A stretch of DNA of 60,240 nucleotides from Alkalibacillus haloalkaliphilus C5 (GCF_000269905.1 NZ_AKIF01000001.1:1-60240), one strand, 5' to 3'. Shown: positions 8,539 through 16,175, counted from the first letter of the stretch. Numbers and translations are program-made. Notes: a model not told the origin generated them from the sequence alone.

Positions 8539-8961
8539 TTGGCACTTATATCTTATACAGATGCGCAGCTTAGAGAACTCGCCCGCCTCATGCGTGCCGA
8601 GGCCGAAGAGGACGGAGAACAAGGTATGCTCTTAGTTGGAAACGTTGGCGTTAATCGAGTCATAGGAGATTGCCTAGACTTTGAAGAAGTTCGATCTTTA
8701 CCAGATATGATTTATCAATCCCCTGGTGGATTTGAAGCTATTCAAGAGTCCTATTTTTATCAACGTGCACGCGAAAAGGAAATTCGCCTTGCGAGAAGAG
8801 CAGTTCAAGGTGACCGGATTCATCCTGGACGATTTTCACTATGGTTTTTCAGACCTCCAGGAGATTGTCCGCCTGAATGGTTTGGTCAGCCATACGCTGG
8901 AGACTTTGGTGCCCATTGTTTTTATGAGCCGTTTCCGGGCGAATGTCCTGAAATTCATTAA
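8539..8961 (+). CDS. cwlJ: Spore cortex-lytic hydrolase CwlJ
   Basis: 140 residues, the length of CwlJ (cell wall hydrolase SleB family) without the SleB peptidoglycan-binding domain. The conserved block LARLMRAEAEEDGEQG (about 13-28) supplies the catalytic Glu, followed by GNVGVNRV and the C-terminal GDFGAHCFY. It would cut cortex peptidoglycan during germination. The start is TTG with AGGTGGTGG upstream. gerQ follows 50 bases later; GerQ is known to be needed for CwlJ localisation and stability in B. subtilis, so the pair is a functional unit. I could not find a convincing sigma-E promoter upstream. Confidence 0.93.
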   Translation: MALISYTDAQLRELARLMRAEAEEDGEQGMLLVGNVGVNRVIGDCLDFEEVRSLPDMIYQSPGGFEAIQESYFYQRAREKEIRLARRAVQGDRIHPGRFSLWFFRPPGDCPPEWFGQPYAGDFGAHCFYEPFPGECPEIH

Positions 8962-9011
8962 GTTAAGAGTTATTAATTTAATTTTTTAAATAATTGAGGG
9001 AGGTTGATTTT

Positions 9012-9839
9012 TTGGATCAGTCAAATAACAATCATGAAAGAAACCAAAGTGAAGCAAACAGATCCAAGACACCAAAACAGCCAAAAGGGGATGCTCATAA
9101 GCAACCCGCAAAGAAGCCTTATCATCCTAAGGAATCTAAACAAGGGTGGTACCCAGACAAGAAACATCCAGGGGATAAAAAAGGCCACCAGCCAAAATAC
9201 GGTGATAAAATGCCACCTAAGTATGGCCAATCACCAAAAGCACCTGGTATAGGTTTCGACAAGAAAGGGCCTGACTACAAACCAACAGGTAATAAACCGT
9301 GGGGTGGTCAACAAGGACAAAGCGGAGGTATGCCTCCATATGGTGGTGGAATGCAACAACCGGGTGGTATGCAACAAGGGCCGGGCATGCAGCAACCGGG
9401 GGGCATGGGACCTGGTATGCAACAGCCGGGGGGCATGCAACAACCAGGTGGCATGGGGCCTGGTATGCAACAGCCAGGCGGTATGCAACAACCGGGGGGC
9501 ATGGGGCCTGGTCAAGGGATGCCACCGTGGATGCAAAATGGGCAACAGCCTATGCAACCGCAACAACCTACGCAGCCGCAACCTGGTATTCCACGTGAAC
9601 GTTCTTTCATTGAGAACATTTTGCGCCTGAATGAAGGAAAGCAAGCGACATTTTATATGACGTTTGAAAACAATGATGAGTGGAACGCCATGATATTTGA
9701 AGGAATCGTACGCGAGGCAGGTAAAGACCATATTGTAGTTGAAGACCCTGAAAGCGGAAATTGGTATCTACTATTAATGATCTATTTAGATTACGTACAA
9801 TTTTATGAAGAACTTAATTATGATTACCCGTTTGTCTAA
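9012..9839 (+). CDS. gerQ: Spore coat protein GerQ with expanded repeats
   Basis: 275 residues, longer than B. subtilis GerQ (181). The C-terminal quarter carries the conserved GerQ domain (from RSFIENILRLNEGKQATFYM to the Tyr-rich end). The N-terminal part (about 1-110) is Lys/Pro/Gln/Asn-rich and hydrophilic. The middle (about 105-190) is tandem GGMQQPGGMGPG units. Lys/Gln richness fits GerQ as a transglutaminase cross-linked coat protein required for CwlJ. I start at TTG 9012 because GGGAGG lies eight bases upstream. A terminator follows. Confidence 0.9.
   Translation: MDQSNNNHERNQSEANRSKTPKQPKGDAHKQPAKKPYHPKESKQGWYPDKKHPGDKKGHQPKYGDKMPPKYGQSPKAPGIGFDKKGPDYKPTGNKPWGGQQGQSGGMPPYGGGMQQPGGMQQGPGMQQPGGMGPGMQQPGGMQQPGGMGPGMQQPGGMQQPGGMGPGQGMPPWMQNGQQPMQPQQPTQPQPGIPRERSFIENILRLNEGKQATFYMTFENNDEWNAMIFEGIVREAGKDHIVVEDPESGNWYLLLMIYLDYVQFYEELNYDYPFV
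9341..9515 (+). repeat. In-frame tandem repeat region of gerQ
   Basis: Imperfect in-frame units of 12-45 bases built from ATGCAACAACCGGGTGGC-like and ATGGGGCCTGGT-like blocks encode Gly-Met-Gln-Pro repeats. The region is GC-rich compared with its surroundings. It creates long spurious frames on both strands, which are not genes. Such repeats can change copy number by slippage. Confidence 0.85.
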
Positions 9840-9845
9840 TGAAAA

Positions 9846-9878
9846 CAGCCAACTGTCATTTCAGTTGGCTGCTTTTTT
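9846..9878 (+). terminator. Terminator after cwlJ-gerQ
   Basis: CAGCCAACTG pairs with CAGTTGGCTG across a 6-base loop, then CTTTTTT. Confidence 0.92.
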
Positions 9879-9894
9879 AACACTTTTTTACTTG

Positions 9895-10007
9895 TTTGAT
9901 CGATTTTACATATGAGAGTTATTTTGACCAATTATACAGCCTAAGACACATTCGATCAAAAACCAACAAAAGCGATAAAAACAGCTTGTTTTTACAAATT
10001 CGATCAA
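9895..10007. repeat. Three TTCGATCAA-type sites upstream of the sigma-like gene
   Basis: TTTGATCGA (9895-9903), TTCGATCAAA (9951-9960) and TTCGATCAA (9999-10007) lie in a gene-free 293-base gap. The first is the inverse of the other two. They could be operator sites for the downstream gene; the binder is unknown and chance in AT-rich DNA is possible. Confidence 0.35.
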
Positions 10008-10132
10008 TTTTTTGTAAGAAAATTCAAACTTCCTTGCCAGTTTACTTTATTCGCCCAAGTGACAAAACAACTTAACATTTTTAAAAAAGTATATGGGGAG
10101 TTTGAACTGTCCTGTGACTGAGGTTTTAAACT

Positions 10133-10639
10133 ATGGACAACCATTTAACAGACGAGCAATTCGAAGACCTTTTAAAACAATACAACAATATGATTCATTA
10201 TCAAATCCATAAGCTTTTCATTAAAGATTATGAAGGTGATTTTTATCAAGAAGGGGTTACTGCATTATGGGAAGCTTACCTGAAATATGGTCATGACCCG
10301 ACATTTCCCAAGATGGCTACGATTCACATTCGAAGTCGCTTAATTGATAAGATTCGTAAACATAAAAGAGTACATGATCGAGAAACGGTTGACGAATATT
10401 TAGACCACCAAATAGCGTTTAACAAACAAATCGAACATTTCGATCCACACTTTTGGACGACTGTTCGTCAAAACTTAAGTAATAAGCAATGGCTGTTTAT
10501 TGAAAAAAGAATATTAAAAGGGTACTCCTTGAAAGAAATTGCTGAGCAGGAACATACAACAGTTGATGCAGTTAAAGGATGGGGACAAGCCGCAAAGAGA
10601 AAGTTGCGTTCAGCTTTGGAAGACTATTACACAACTTAG
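10133..10639 (+). CDS. Small sigma-70 family RNA polymerase sigma factor
   Basis: 168 residues. The N-terminal half resembles sigma region 2 (about 14-80: YNNMIHYQI, DFYQEGVTALWEAYLKY, then a basic IRSRLIDKIRKHKR end). The C-terminal part resembles region 4, with a helix-turn-helix GYSLKEIAEQEHTTVDAVKGW (about 127-147) followed by a basic AAKRKLRSAL. This is the layout of group 4-like or competence/phage-type sigma factors; I cannot name the subgroup. ATG is preceded by GAGG nine bases away. No anti-sigma gene is adjacent. A small ORF with a structured leader follows, a possible target. Confidence 0.75.
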   Translation: MDNHLTDEQFEDLLKQYNNMIHYQIHKLFIKDYEGDFYQEGVTALWEAYLKYGHDPTFPKMATIHIRSRLIDKIRKHKRVHDRETVDEYLDHQIAFNKQIEHFDPHFWTTVRQNLSNKQWLFIEKRILKGYSLKEIAEQEHTTVDAVKGWGQAAKRKLRSALEDYYTT

Positions 10640-10686
10640 GCAAAAGAAGGATTATTATTTCAGCCTGAAGCACTATTATAATTCGA

Positions 10687-10750
10687 CCTCCGTACTGTTT
10701 AGCGTTCTCTCGTTCTACCTTAAAATTAAGTTAGAACAAAAAACGGAGGC
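10687..10750 (+). promoter_or_regulatory. Leader hairpin that can mask the ribosome site of the next ORF
   Basis: CCTCCGT (10687-10693) is an exact complement of ACGGAGG (10744-10750), the ribosome site of the ORF at 10758. Between them lies a second hairpin, GTTCTA/TAGAAC (10712-10717, 10732-10737) with CTTA/TAAG inside. A TATAAT (10677-10682) just upstream would start the RNA near the first arm. Confidence 0.5.
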
Positions 10751-10757
10751 GATTAGA

Positions 10758-10868
10758 TGTTAGAACCTATGATTAAAGAAGCAATAATAAAAGATCTGCA
10801 AACAAAATATATCGAAACGCACAAGTATAATTATAAGAAGCGTTAATATTAATCAAACGTTTGATTAA
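10758..10868 (+). CDS. Small 36-residue ORF of unknown function
   Basis: Starts MLEPMIKEAIIKDLQQN and ends in NINQTFD. The ATG has GGAGG seven bases upstream, the main reason for calling it. Its last codons and stop lie inside a 28-bp perfect palindrome. The N-terminus resembles that of another small ORF at 16218 (MLREAIVTD). Neither is a family I recognise. It follows the sigma-like gene by about 120 bases. It could be non-coding RNA instead. Confidence 0.4.
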
Positions 10869-10872
10869 TATT
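10845..10872. promoter_or_regulatory. 28-bp perfect palindrome (ATCAAACGTTTGAT family)
   Basis: AATATTAATCAAAC is followed directly by its reverse complement, with no spacer. This is the longest of three copies in the window. It ends 29 bases before the sigma-A promoter of the antisense RNA at 10902. Operator is the likeliest role; it could also be a cruciform or a mobile palindromic element. Confidence 0.6.
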
Positions 10873-10901
10873 TCTCAAACAAATTAAATTAGGTACTTCA
10901 A

Positions 10902-10930
10902 TTGACATTAGTGAAAAACATCATTATATT
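10902..10930 (+). promoter_or_regulatory. Sigma-A promoter of antisense (antitoxin) RNA
   Basis: Perfect TTGACA (10902-10907), a 17-base spacer and TATATT (10925-10930). No plus-strand protein gene follows, but a plus-strand terminator does at 11067-11104. Confidence 0.75.
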
Positions 10931-10973
10931 TAAAGTATAAGATTATGTATACATTTTTTGTTAAAACATAAAA

Positions 10974-11004
10974 TAAAAAGAGATAGGGTGCAACTAACAC
11001 CCTA
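10974..11004 (-). terminator. Terminator of the toxin mRNA
   Basis: On the minus strand TAGGGTG pairs with CACCCTA across a 7-base loop, followed by TCTCTTTTTATTTT. It lies about 40 bases beyond the small peptide stop. Confidence 0.85.
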
Positions 11005-11044
11005 CCCCATAAGCAGTATCCGCCCGTACAAGGCGTAGGCTGCA

Positions 11045-11212
11045 CTATCTTGATGAAGATTCCTGACTACCTTGCTTCCGGCATAAGCAAGGTAGTTTCT
11101 TTTTGCCACCATTTACGAAAAACATAAATGGTATGACAATAAACTGAGCTTCGAGGGTGACGAATGTTATAGTTATAACTATTAACATTAGCGTCCATAT
11201 TCGATCGCTCAT
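11045..11212 (-). CDS. Putative type I toxin, small membrane peptide
   Basis: 55 residues: a short charged N-terminus (MSDRIW), one long hydrophobic helix (about 7-33), then a basic Cys-containing tail (NGGKKKLPCLCRK). That is the profile of pore-forming or holin-like type I toxins. ATG 11212 is chosen because AGGAGG is eight bases upstream; an ATG six bases earlier is too close. The leader segment at 11250-11254 can pair with that ribosome site. The 3' coding end doubles as the antisense terminator hairpin. A LexA-like box lies upstream of its promoter. I recognise the type, not a named family. Confidence 0.6.
   Translation of the reverse strand: MSDRIWTLMLIVITITFVTLEAQFIVIPFMFFVNGGKKKLPCLCRKQGSQESSSR
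11067..11104 (+). terminator. Terminator of the antisense RNA, inside the toxin coding region
   Basis: CTACCTTGCTT pairs perfectly with AAGCAAGGTAG across a 7-base loop, then TTTCTTTTT on the plus strand. On the minus strand the same stem encodes the KLPCLCRKQG tail of the peptide. Confidence 0.9.
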
Positions 11213-11297
11213 AGGCATCACCTCCTCTCTCGCCTATGAAAGACGACATGGAGGCTTGGCCTACTCACCTTGCTTAAACGGAACACTGCTCACCTTC

Positions 11298-11326
11298 ATT
11301 ATATACAATGGATGAGTTGATTTAAA
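11298..11326 (-). promoter_or_regulatory. Promoter of the toxin mRNA
   Basis: On the minus strand TTTAAA (11321-11326) and perfect TATAAT (11298-11303) with 17 bases between. The start would be near 11291, giving a leader of about 80 nt. Confidence 0.6.
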
Positions 11327-11335
11327 CTAAATAAA

Positions 11336-11349
11336 CGAACATTTGCTCG
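11336..11349 (-). promoter_or_regulatory. LexA/DinR-like SOS box upstream of the toxin promoter
   Basis: CGAGCAAATGTTCG matches the Bacillus LexA box CGAACRNRYGTTYG at 13 of 14 positions. It lies nine bases upstream of the toxin -35. Repression from here is plausible but the position is not the usual promoter overlap. Confidence 0.45.
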
Positions 11350-11365
11350 ATTTCATACAACAGTC

Positions 11366-14300
11366 CTAGTTCACAACAAATTCTGTTTCACTACAACCAT
11401 CCTTAGTCTTTTTCACCTCTAAAATGGCTGGTATAGCAGTCTTTAACTCTTGGACGTGTGAAATTACCCCTATCATTCTACCCGACTTTTGTAGGTCAAC
11501 TAACGTATCAATTGCTTTATTTAACGACTCATCGTCTAACGAACCAAACCCTTCATCTATGAACATTGTCTCGATTGACACTCCACCTTGAAAGCTTTGA
11601 ATTACATCCGACATACCAAGTGCTAGACAAAGTGACGCATTAAACTTTTCACCACCAGATAGCGATTTAACGTCACGAGCTTGTCCTGTATAAGCATCAT
11701 GAACATCAAGTCCTAAACCACTTTGACGCCCTCTAGCTTCTTGCCTGTTACTTCTAACTAGATAATACTGTCCATTAGAAAGTCTCCGCAATCGTTCATT
11801 TGCCGCTTCTATAATTTGCTCTAAATACTCAATTTGCAAGTAACGCTCAAATGAAAGCTTCTGTTCATTTTGACCGCGTACTAAGTTATAAAGATCAGCC
11901 AATTGGTTCAGTTTCTTTTCTTTTTCAGCTGCGGCTTCATGAGTTTGCTCAATCTTCTCCCTTAAATTAATAAGATCTTCAAAGTATCTTACATTCATAT
12001 TGTAATGATTAAATATTTCTTCATATTGCTGTTTAACATTTTCAAGTTGCTCTTCTAACGCTTTAAGGTCAGGTTTATCTTTCCCTTCCAACTGCTTTTC
12101 TAACTCATTAATCCGTTCTGATAACACTTTGATTGATTGTCTATAATCATCAATTTCGCGCTTTAACGATTGACGTTCGCTCTCAGCTTTTTTAGATTGT
12201 TGATAATCATTAAAGTGATCAAATGAAGCTTGATCTAATTGCTCTTTAAACATCTCTTCGTAGCGTAATCGTTTTCCTTTTAGCTCTTCTAACTGAGTTT
12301 GTGTGCTCTGGAGAGTTGTTTCTATTGTTGTTAAATTCTTTTTAGCTTCTTCTAAAACTTTTTGAGCTTGTGCCCATTGTTGTTCTAATTGATTTAACTC
12401 AGATTTAGTCGATTCGATTTCAGCCTCGATTTGTTTAATGGAACGAAGCCCTTCTGGAATTACTTCTAATTGCTCATAATAAGCTCTCTCTTCTGATTGG
12501 TGATCAGCATTTCTATCGTAATAATAGTGTTCATGATGTTCTTTTTGCTCCTGAACTTGTATTATTTGTTCTTCTACTGACTGTGTTTCTTCTTTAATTT
12601 GTTCGAGCTGCTGTTGTTGATCGGTTAAACGTTTAACTTCATTTGCTAATTCGACACCTGAATCATGAACTTTAGTTAGCGTTTGCTCAGGCTGCTCGGT
12701 TGATTCTCCTGAACTTCGAATTTGATCTTCTGCTTGTTCAATCTCATGCTCTTTAGCTTCTAATTGCCCTTCCAATCGACTGTAATTTGCTTGGGCTTCA
12801 TCCACTTGTTTTCTTAAAGCTTCTAAGTGTTGTTTACTTGGTGCCTCACTAGTATTCATTTGCTTATTTGGGTGTTCTAAACTACCACAAACTGGACAAG
12901 CCTCTCCGTCATGTAGTTGATGTGCTAGTACAGCTGCTTGACTTTCAATCCATTGTTGTTCAAGTTGCTCTTGATCTCTTTTCTTACTCTTAAAAGCTTC
13001 ACCATAGTGTTGAAGCTTTTGGTTTAAACTTTCTTTAGCATTCAAAAGCTCTATATAGTTTTTAAATAAACGATACTTTTCTCTTTCTTCATGCAACTGT
13101 TGTTGTTTCGTATGAAGTGACTGTAAAGCCCCTTCAAATTCATTGATGCGTTTTTGGTTTTCATCTCTTTTAATTTGTAATTGCTGTAAATTGTCTTTCA
13201 ATTGTTTTAAAGCTTTTTCACTTTGTGATAATTGCTCAGCTAAGTACTTTACCTTATCCTCTCGTTGCTTTAGTGACTGAACCTTTGGGTATAAATCTTC
13301 TAATTGTTGTAAACGAGTCTTGGCTTTTTCACGATCTGTTTCTTTATTTATTTCTTCATTATAAGTAGTCTCTGCTTTAGCCAAAGCTTCTTTTGCCTTC
13401 AATAGTTGCTCTTGTAATTGGTTTTCAGCGTGCTGTTTTTGCTCGACTTCACCTTTAATTTCTTCTAGCTGTCCTTCATATGGCTCAATTTGGCTAGCTT
13501 TTTCTGCTAACTCAAGTGATTCTTCCTTTTCCTTGATTACTTTCCCTTGTCGTTCTAATTCAACTAACTGACTTCTCTTTGTTTGTAATTCTTGATCTTT
13601 CTCATGGATTGATTTAGCTTCATGGTACTGAGCAGTTACTTTTTCTTGGTGCTTACTTAGCTGCACTTTTTCATTGCTTAGTTGTTCAACACGCTTTTGA
13701 TAAAATGATTTTTCTTCTTCCATACCAGCGATCACTTGGTTAACGTTATAAAACTCTTGGTTAACGACTTGAAATAATAAAGACTCGTCACGGTTCGGTA
13801 ACTTTGCGCTAATTTCTTTTATATAGTGATTACGCATATTAAGCTCTTCTTCACTATCCTTTTGCGCTTGTTCTTTTTTACGACGAAGATGTTCATTAAG
13901 CTTCTGATAATCCTCTGTTTTGAAAATTCTTCTTAATATTTCCTCTTTATTTTCTGTTTTAGACGTTAGTAATTTACGAAATTCCCCTTGTGGGAGCATA
14001 ACAATTTGTCTAAATTGCTCTTTCGTTAAGCCAACTAACTCTTCGACTCTTTTATTAATTTCTGAAACAATTTGTCGGTCTACACATGGATCTTCCTTGT
14101 TACCATTTATTTTGACAAATTCATAACGATCACCTGTAGCTGTTTTATTACCTTGTTTAACATGTCCAAGCTGACGTAAAATACGGTAAACTTCTCCATT
14201 TAACTCAAACAATAGTTCAGCACTTGTATGAACATCATCATGCGCAAAGTCGCTACGTAACATTTGGTCACTTTCACGGTCTTCACCACTAGCTGCACCG

Positions 14301-14458
14301 TAAAGTGCAAAACTAATACCATCAAATATAGTTGTCTTCCCAGCACCTGTTTTACCTGAAATAACGAAAAGTCGATTATTTTCTAGTTCCTCAAAATCTA
14401 TGATCTCTTTGTCTTTATATGGACCAAACGCCGTTAACGTTAATTTTAATGGTTTCAT
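11366..14458 (-). CDS. sbcC: Nuclease SbcCD ATPase subunit SbcC
   Basis: 1030 residues, full length for the Rad50-like subunit. Walker A is GKTGAGKT (35-42). A long coiled coil rich in Gln/Glu/Lys runs to a zinc hook CPVC (near 520) and back. The ABC signature LSGGEKF (near 926) and Walker B with FIDEGFGSLD (near 970) close the ATPase head. With SbcD it cleaves hairpins and protein-blocked or palindromic DNA ends. It lies 24 bases after sbcD in one operon under the SOS box at 15686. No odd features beyond the long palindrome-rich neighbourhood. Confidence 0.96.
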   Translation of the reverse strand: MKPLKLTLTAFGPYKDKEIIDFEELENNRLFVISGKTGAGKTTIFDGISFALYGAASGEDRESDQMLRSDFAHDDVHTSAELLFELNGEVYRILRQLGHVKQGNKTATGDRYEFVKINGNKEDPCVDRQIVSEINKRVEELVGLTKEQFRQIVMLPQGEFRKLLTSKTENKEEILRRIFKTEDYQKLNEHLRRKKEQAQKDSEEELNMRNHYIKEISAKLPNRDESLLFQVVNQEFYNVNQVIAGMEEEKSFYQKRVEQLSNEKVQLSKHQEKVTAQYHEAKSIHEKDQELQTKRSQLVELERQGKVIKEKEESLELAEKASQIEPYEGQLEEIKGEVEQKQHAENQLQEQLLKAKEALAKAETTYNEEINKETDREKAKTRLQQLEDLYPKVQSLKQREDKVKYLAEQLSQSEKALKQLKDNLQQLQIKRDENQKRINEFEGALQSLHTKQQQLHEEREKYRLFKNYIELLNAKESLNQKLQHYGEAFKSKKRDQEQLEQQWIESQAAVLAHQLHDGEACPVCGSLEHPNKQMNTSEAPSKQHLEALRKQVDEAQANYSRLEGQLEAKEHEIEQAEDQIRSSGESTEQPEQTLTKVHDSGVELANEVKRLTDQQQQLEQIKEETQSVEEQIIQVQEQKEHHEHYYYDRNADHQSEERAYYEQLEVIPEGLRSIKQIEAEIESTKSELNQLEQQWAQAQKVLEEAKKNLTTIETTLQSTQTQLEELKGKRLRYEEMFKEQLDQASFDHFNDYQQSKKAESERQSLKREIDDYRQSIKVLSERINELEKQLEGKDKPDLKALEEQLENVKQQYEEIFNHYNMNVRYFEDLINLREKIEQTHEAAAEKEKKLNQLADLYNLVRGQNEQKLSFERYLQIEYLEQIIEAANERLRRLSNGQYYLVRSNRQEARGRQSGLGLDVHDAYTGQARDVKSLSGGEKFNASLCLALGMSDVIQSFQGGVSIETMFIDEGFGSLDDESLNKAIDTLVDLQKSGRMIGVISHVQELKTAIPAILEVKKTKDGCSETEFVVN

Positions 14459-14482
14459 AGTACGAACCCCTTTCTAAATAGC

Positions 14483-15634
14483 TTAAGAACGGTCTTCTTG
14501 TAACAAATCCTCAAAAACGTCTTCCATAATCGATTCAACTTCTTCCGATGGTGCCTCACCTTTCACCTCTTCATAGAATGCTTTAAACAACTCTTTGTCT
14601 GAAAGTTTATGTCTTTCAATTTTGGGTTCGTCTTCCTTCGTACGTTGTTGAGTTTGCAGCCGCTTTTCGATATGCATTGCATTTGGATAGACTGATCTAA
14701 TTTGTTCCATTGGAAATAAAACTGTATGTTCATCCAATAGTTTTACAAATACATAATCTTCGTTCACATCTTGTTTTAATAGATCTTCTAAATACCCTTC
14801 AATCGTCCTTAAATTCAGACGCGGCTTTAGTAACCGTTTTTCTACTTCTACTTGCCCTTCGCCATCCATTTCAACGATTAAAAAGCCCTTTTTATGATTC
14901 TCTTCAGATATAGAATACTTTAACGGTGAGCCTGAATAACGGATCGTTTCATCACCTACATGGTGGGCCTGATGCAAGTGTCCTAACGCCGTATAGTGAA
15001 ATGGCTTAAACAAATTGGCATCAACATGTTCTGCTCCACCAATAGATAAAGGCCGCTCTGAATCACTCGTGTTTTCCTTCTCTTCACCACGAGGCGTGAC
15101 AAATAAATGACCAACAAACACATGGCGAACAGACTCATCCATATGTTTCGTCATGTGATTAATTATTTTCTCAGTTGCTTCATGATGAGATCTTACATGC
15201 TCATCATTAAATTTATTTCTTACGATACTCGGATCACAATAAGGGACTAAATGAAAATGTACTTCCCCATGTGCATCGTTTATAACGACAGGGTCATAAC
15301 TAGATGATAGCTCACCAATTATATGTAGTCCGTTATCTTTCATAATTTGACTACCGAAATTAAGACGGCCTGGACTATCATGATTCCCTGCCACAGCCAC
15401 TACCGGAATCTTTAAGTCTAGTACAATTTCCGCAAAACAATCATTTAACAAATGAACTGCATCTGTAGGCGGTACTCCACGGTCATATAGATCACCCGCA
15501 ATAATGACCACATCGGGTTGTTCTTCTTTAATTTCGTTAACAAATTGTTTCAAAATGTATCGTTGGTCTTCCGTCATGTAAACTCCTTGGACAAGCTTAC
15601 CTAAATGCCAATCCGCTGTATGAAAGATTTTCAC
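14483..15634 (-). CDS. sbcD: Exonuclease SbcCD subunit SbcD
   Basis: 383 residues, the Mre11-like metallophosphoesterase of SbcCD. All phosphoesterase motifs are present: HTADWHLGK (5-13), AGDLYDRG (about 46-53), AGNHDSPGRL (about 82-91), GHLF and ALGHLHQAHHVG. These bind two Mn ions for nuclease action. A C-terminal acidic helical tail ends the protein and contacts SbcC in homologues. It is first in the operon. The ATG is preceded by AGGGTGATC. An exact LexA-type box lies 52 bases upstream of the start, suggesting SOS induction. Confidence 0.95.
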   Translation of the reverse strand: MKIFHTADWHLGKLVQGVYMTEDQRYILKQFVNEIKEEQPDVVIIAGDLYDRGVPPTDAVHLLNDCFAEIVLDLKIPVVAVAGNHDSPGRLNFGSQIMKDNGLHIIGELSSSYDPVVINDAHGEVHFHLVPYCDPSIVRNKFNDEHVRSHHEATEKIINHMTKHMDESVRHVFVGHLFVTPRGEEKENTSDSERPLSIGGAEHVDANLFKPFHYTALGHLHQAHHVGDETIRYSGSPLKYSISEENHKKGFLIVEMDGEGQVEVEKRLLKPRLNLRTIEGYLEDLLKQDVNEDYVFVKLLDEHTVLFPMEQIRSVYPNAMHIEKRLQTQQRTKEDEPKIERHKLSDKELFKAFYEEVKGEAPSEEVESIMEDVFEDLLQEDRS

Positions 15635-15685
15635 GCACGATCACCCTTTTATTTTTTCTTACTATTATTTTAACATCAACAAACA

Positions 15686-15699
15686 CAAACATACGTTCG
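15686..15699 (-). promoter_or_regulatory. LexA/DinR SOS box of sbcDC
   Basis: On the minus strand CGAACGTATGTTTG fits the Bacillus consensus CGAACRNRYGTTYG at all 14 positions. It covers the -35 position of a candidate promoter (TAAAAT about 17 bases downstream), a repressing position. Confidence 0.75.
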
Positions 15700-15790
15700 T
15701 TAATTTATTTTTATTTTACCATTTATTCACAAAGATGACTAGCGTTATTACAACACTAACTTTGGTCGAAAAAAACACCTAGTACTTGGC

Positions 15791-15945
15791 GCTACTGTAA
15801 AGTGTGAGCGCCAATAAATACTCCTGAGCGCCAGAATAGAGCCTTTGAGCGCCAAATAATTTCCTCTAACGGCTAGGCCCCGCGAGCGCCAAATAACGTC
15901 CTTGAACGCCAAAATAACCCTACAAATCGCCAAATAATTTCCCCA
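15791..15945. repeat. Degenerate 20-bp-period GAGCGCC repeat patch
   Basis: GAGCGCC-type cores followed by AATAA-rich sequence recur at 15805, 15825, 15846, 15883, 15903 and about 15924, i.e. spacings of 20, 21, 37, 20 and 21. The unit is roughly TGAGCGCCAAATAANNTCCT. It fills part of the 583-base gap between sbcD and the small ORF at 16218; the rest (to 16140) is AT-rich with nothing I recognise. Confidence 0.75.
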
Positions 15946-16147
15946 TGCCTATTAACAATTAAGACTAAATACTACACATGAATAACACTAAAAATCGACA
16001 TTTTGTCCTATTATTGAATTATTGTTTGTTTTCTGAATATTATAACATAATGTCCAACTTTACACTTTGTTTATTGTCAGAAAGTTTTATATAATTAGAC
16101 ACTTTAATCAAAATGTAACTTTTTTAAGTTTTTCAGTAGCCAAAATG

Positions 16148-16175
16148 TTTACAAATCGGTAAAAGGTGGTATACT
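16148..16175 (+). promoter_or_regulatory. Extended -10 sigma-A promoter of the small ORF at 16218
   Basis: TTTACA (16148-16153), 16 bases, then TATACT (16170-16175) preceded by TGG. Confidence 0.65.

Larger units (their letters stand above)
10937..11104 (+). ncRNA. Predicted antisense antitoxin RNA, about 168 nt
   Basis: Bounded by the promoter at 10902-10930 and the terminator at 11067-11104, with no ribosome site or useful frame. It is complementary to the 3' end of the convergent small membrane peptide gene (11045-11212) and to its 3' UTR. An internal hairpin (about 11013-11043, GCAG/CTGC and CCGCC/GGCG) is likely. This tail-to-tail overlap is the layout of TxpA/RatA-type and Fst-type type I antitoxins. 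Ends are inferred. Confidence 0.6.

Noticed and set aside
9217-9731. Several long frames on both strands over gerQ, including a Cys-Pro-rich one
   Set aside because: They are shadows of the in-frame GerQ repeats and lack ribosome sites.
11067-11249. 60-codon minus frame overlapping the putative toxin
   Set aside because: It has no hydrophobic segment or good ribosome site; the +1 frame at 11045-11212 has both.
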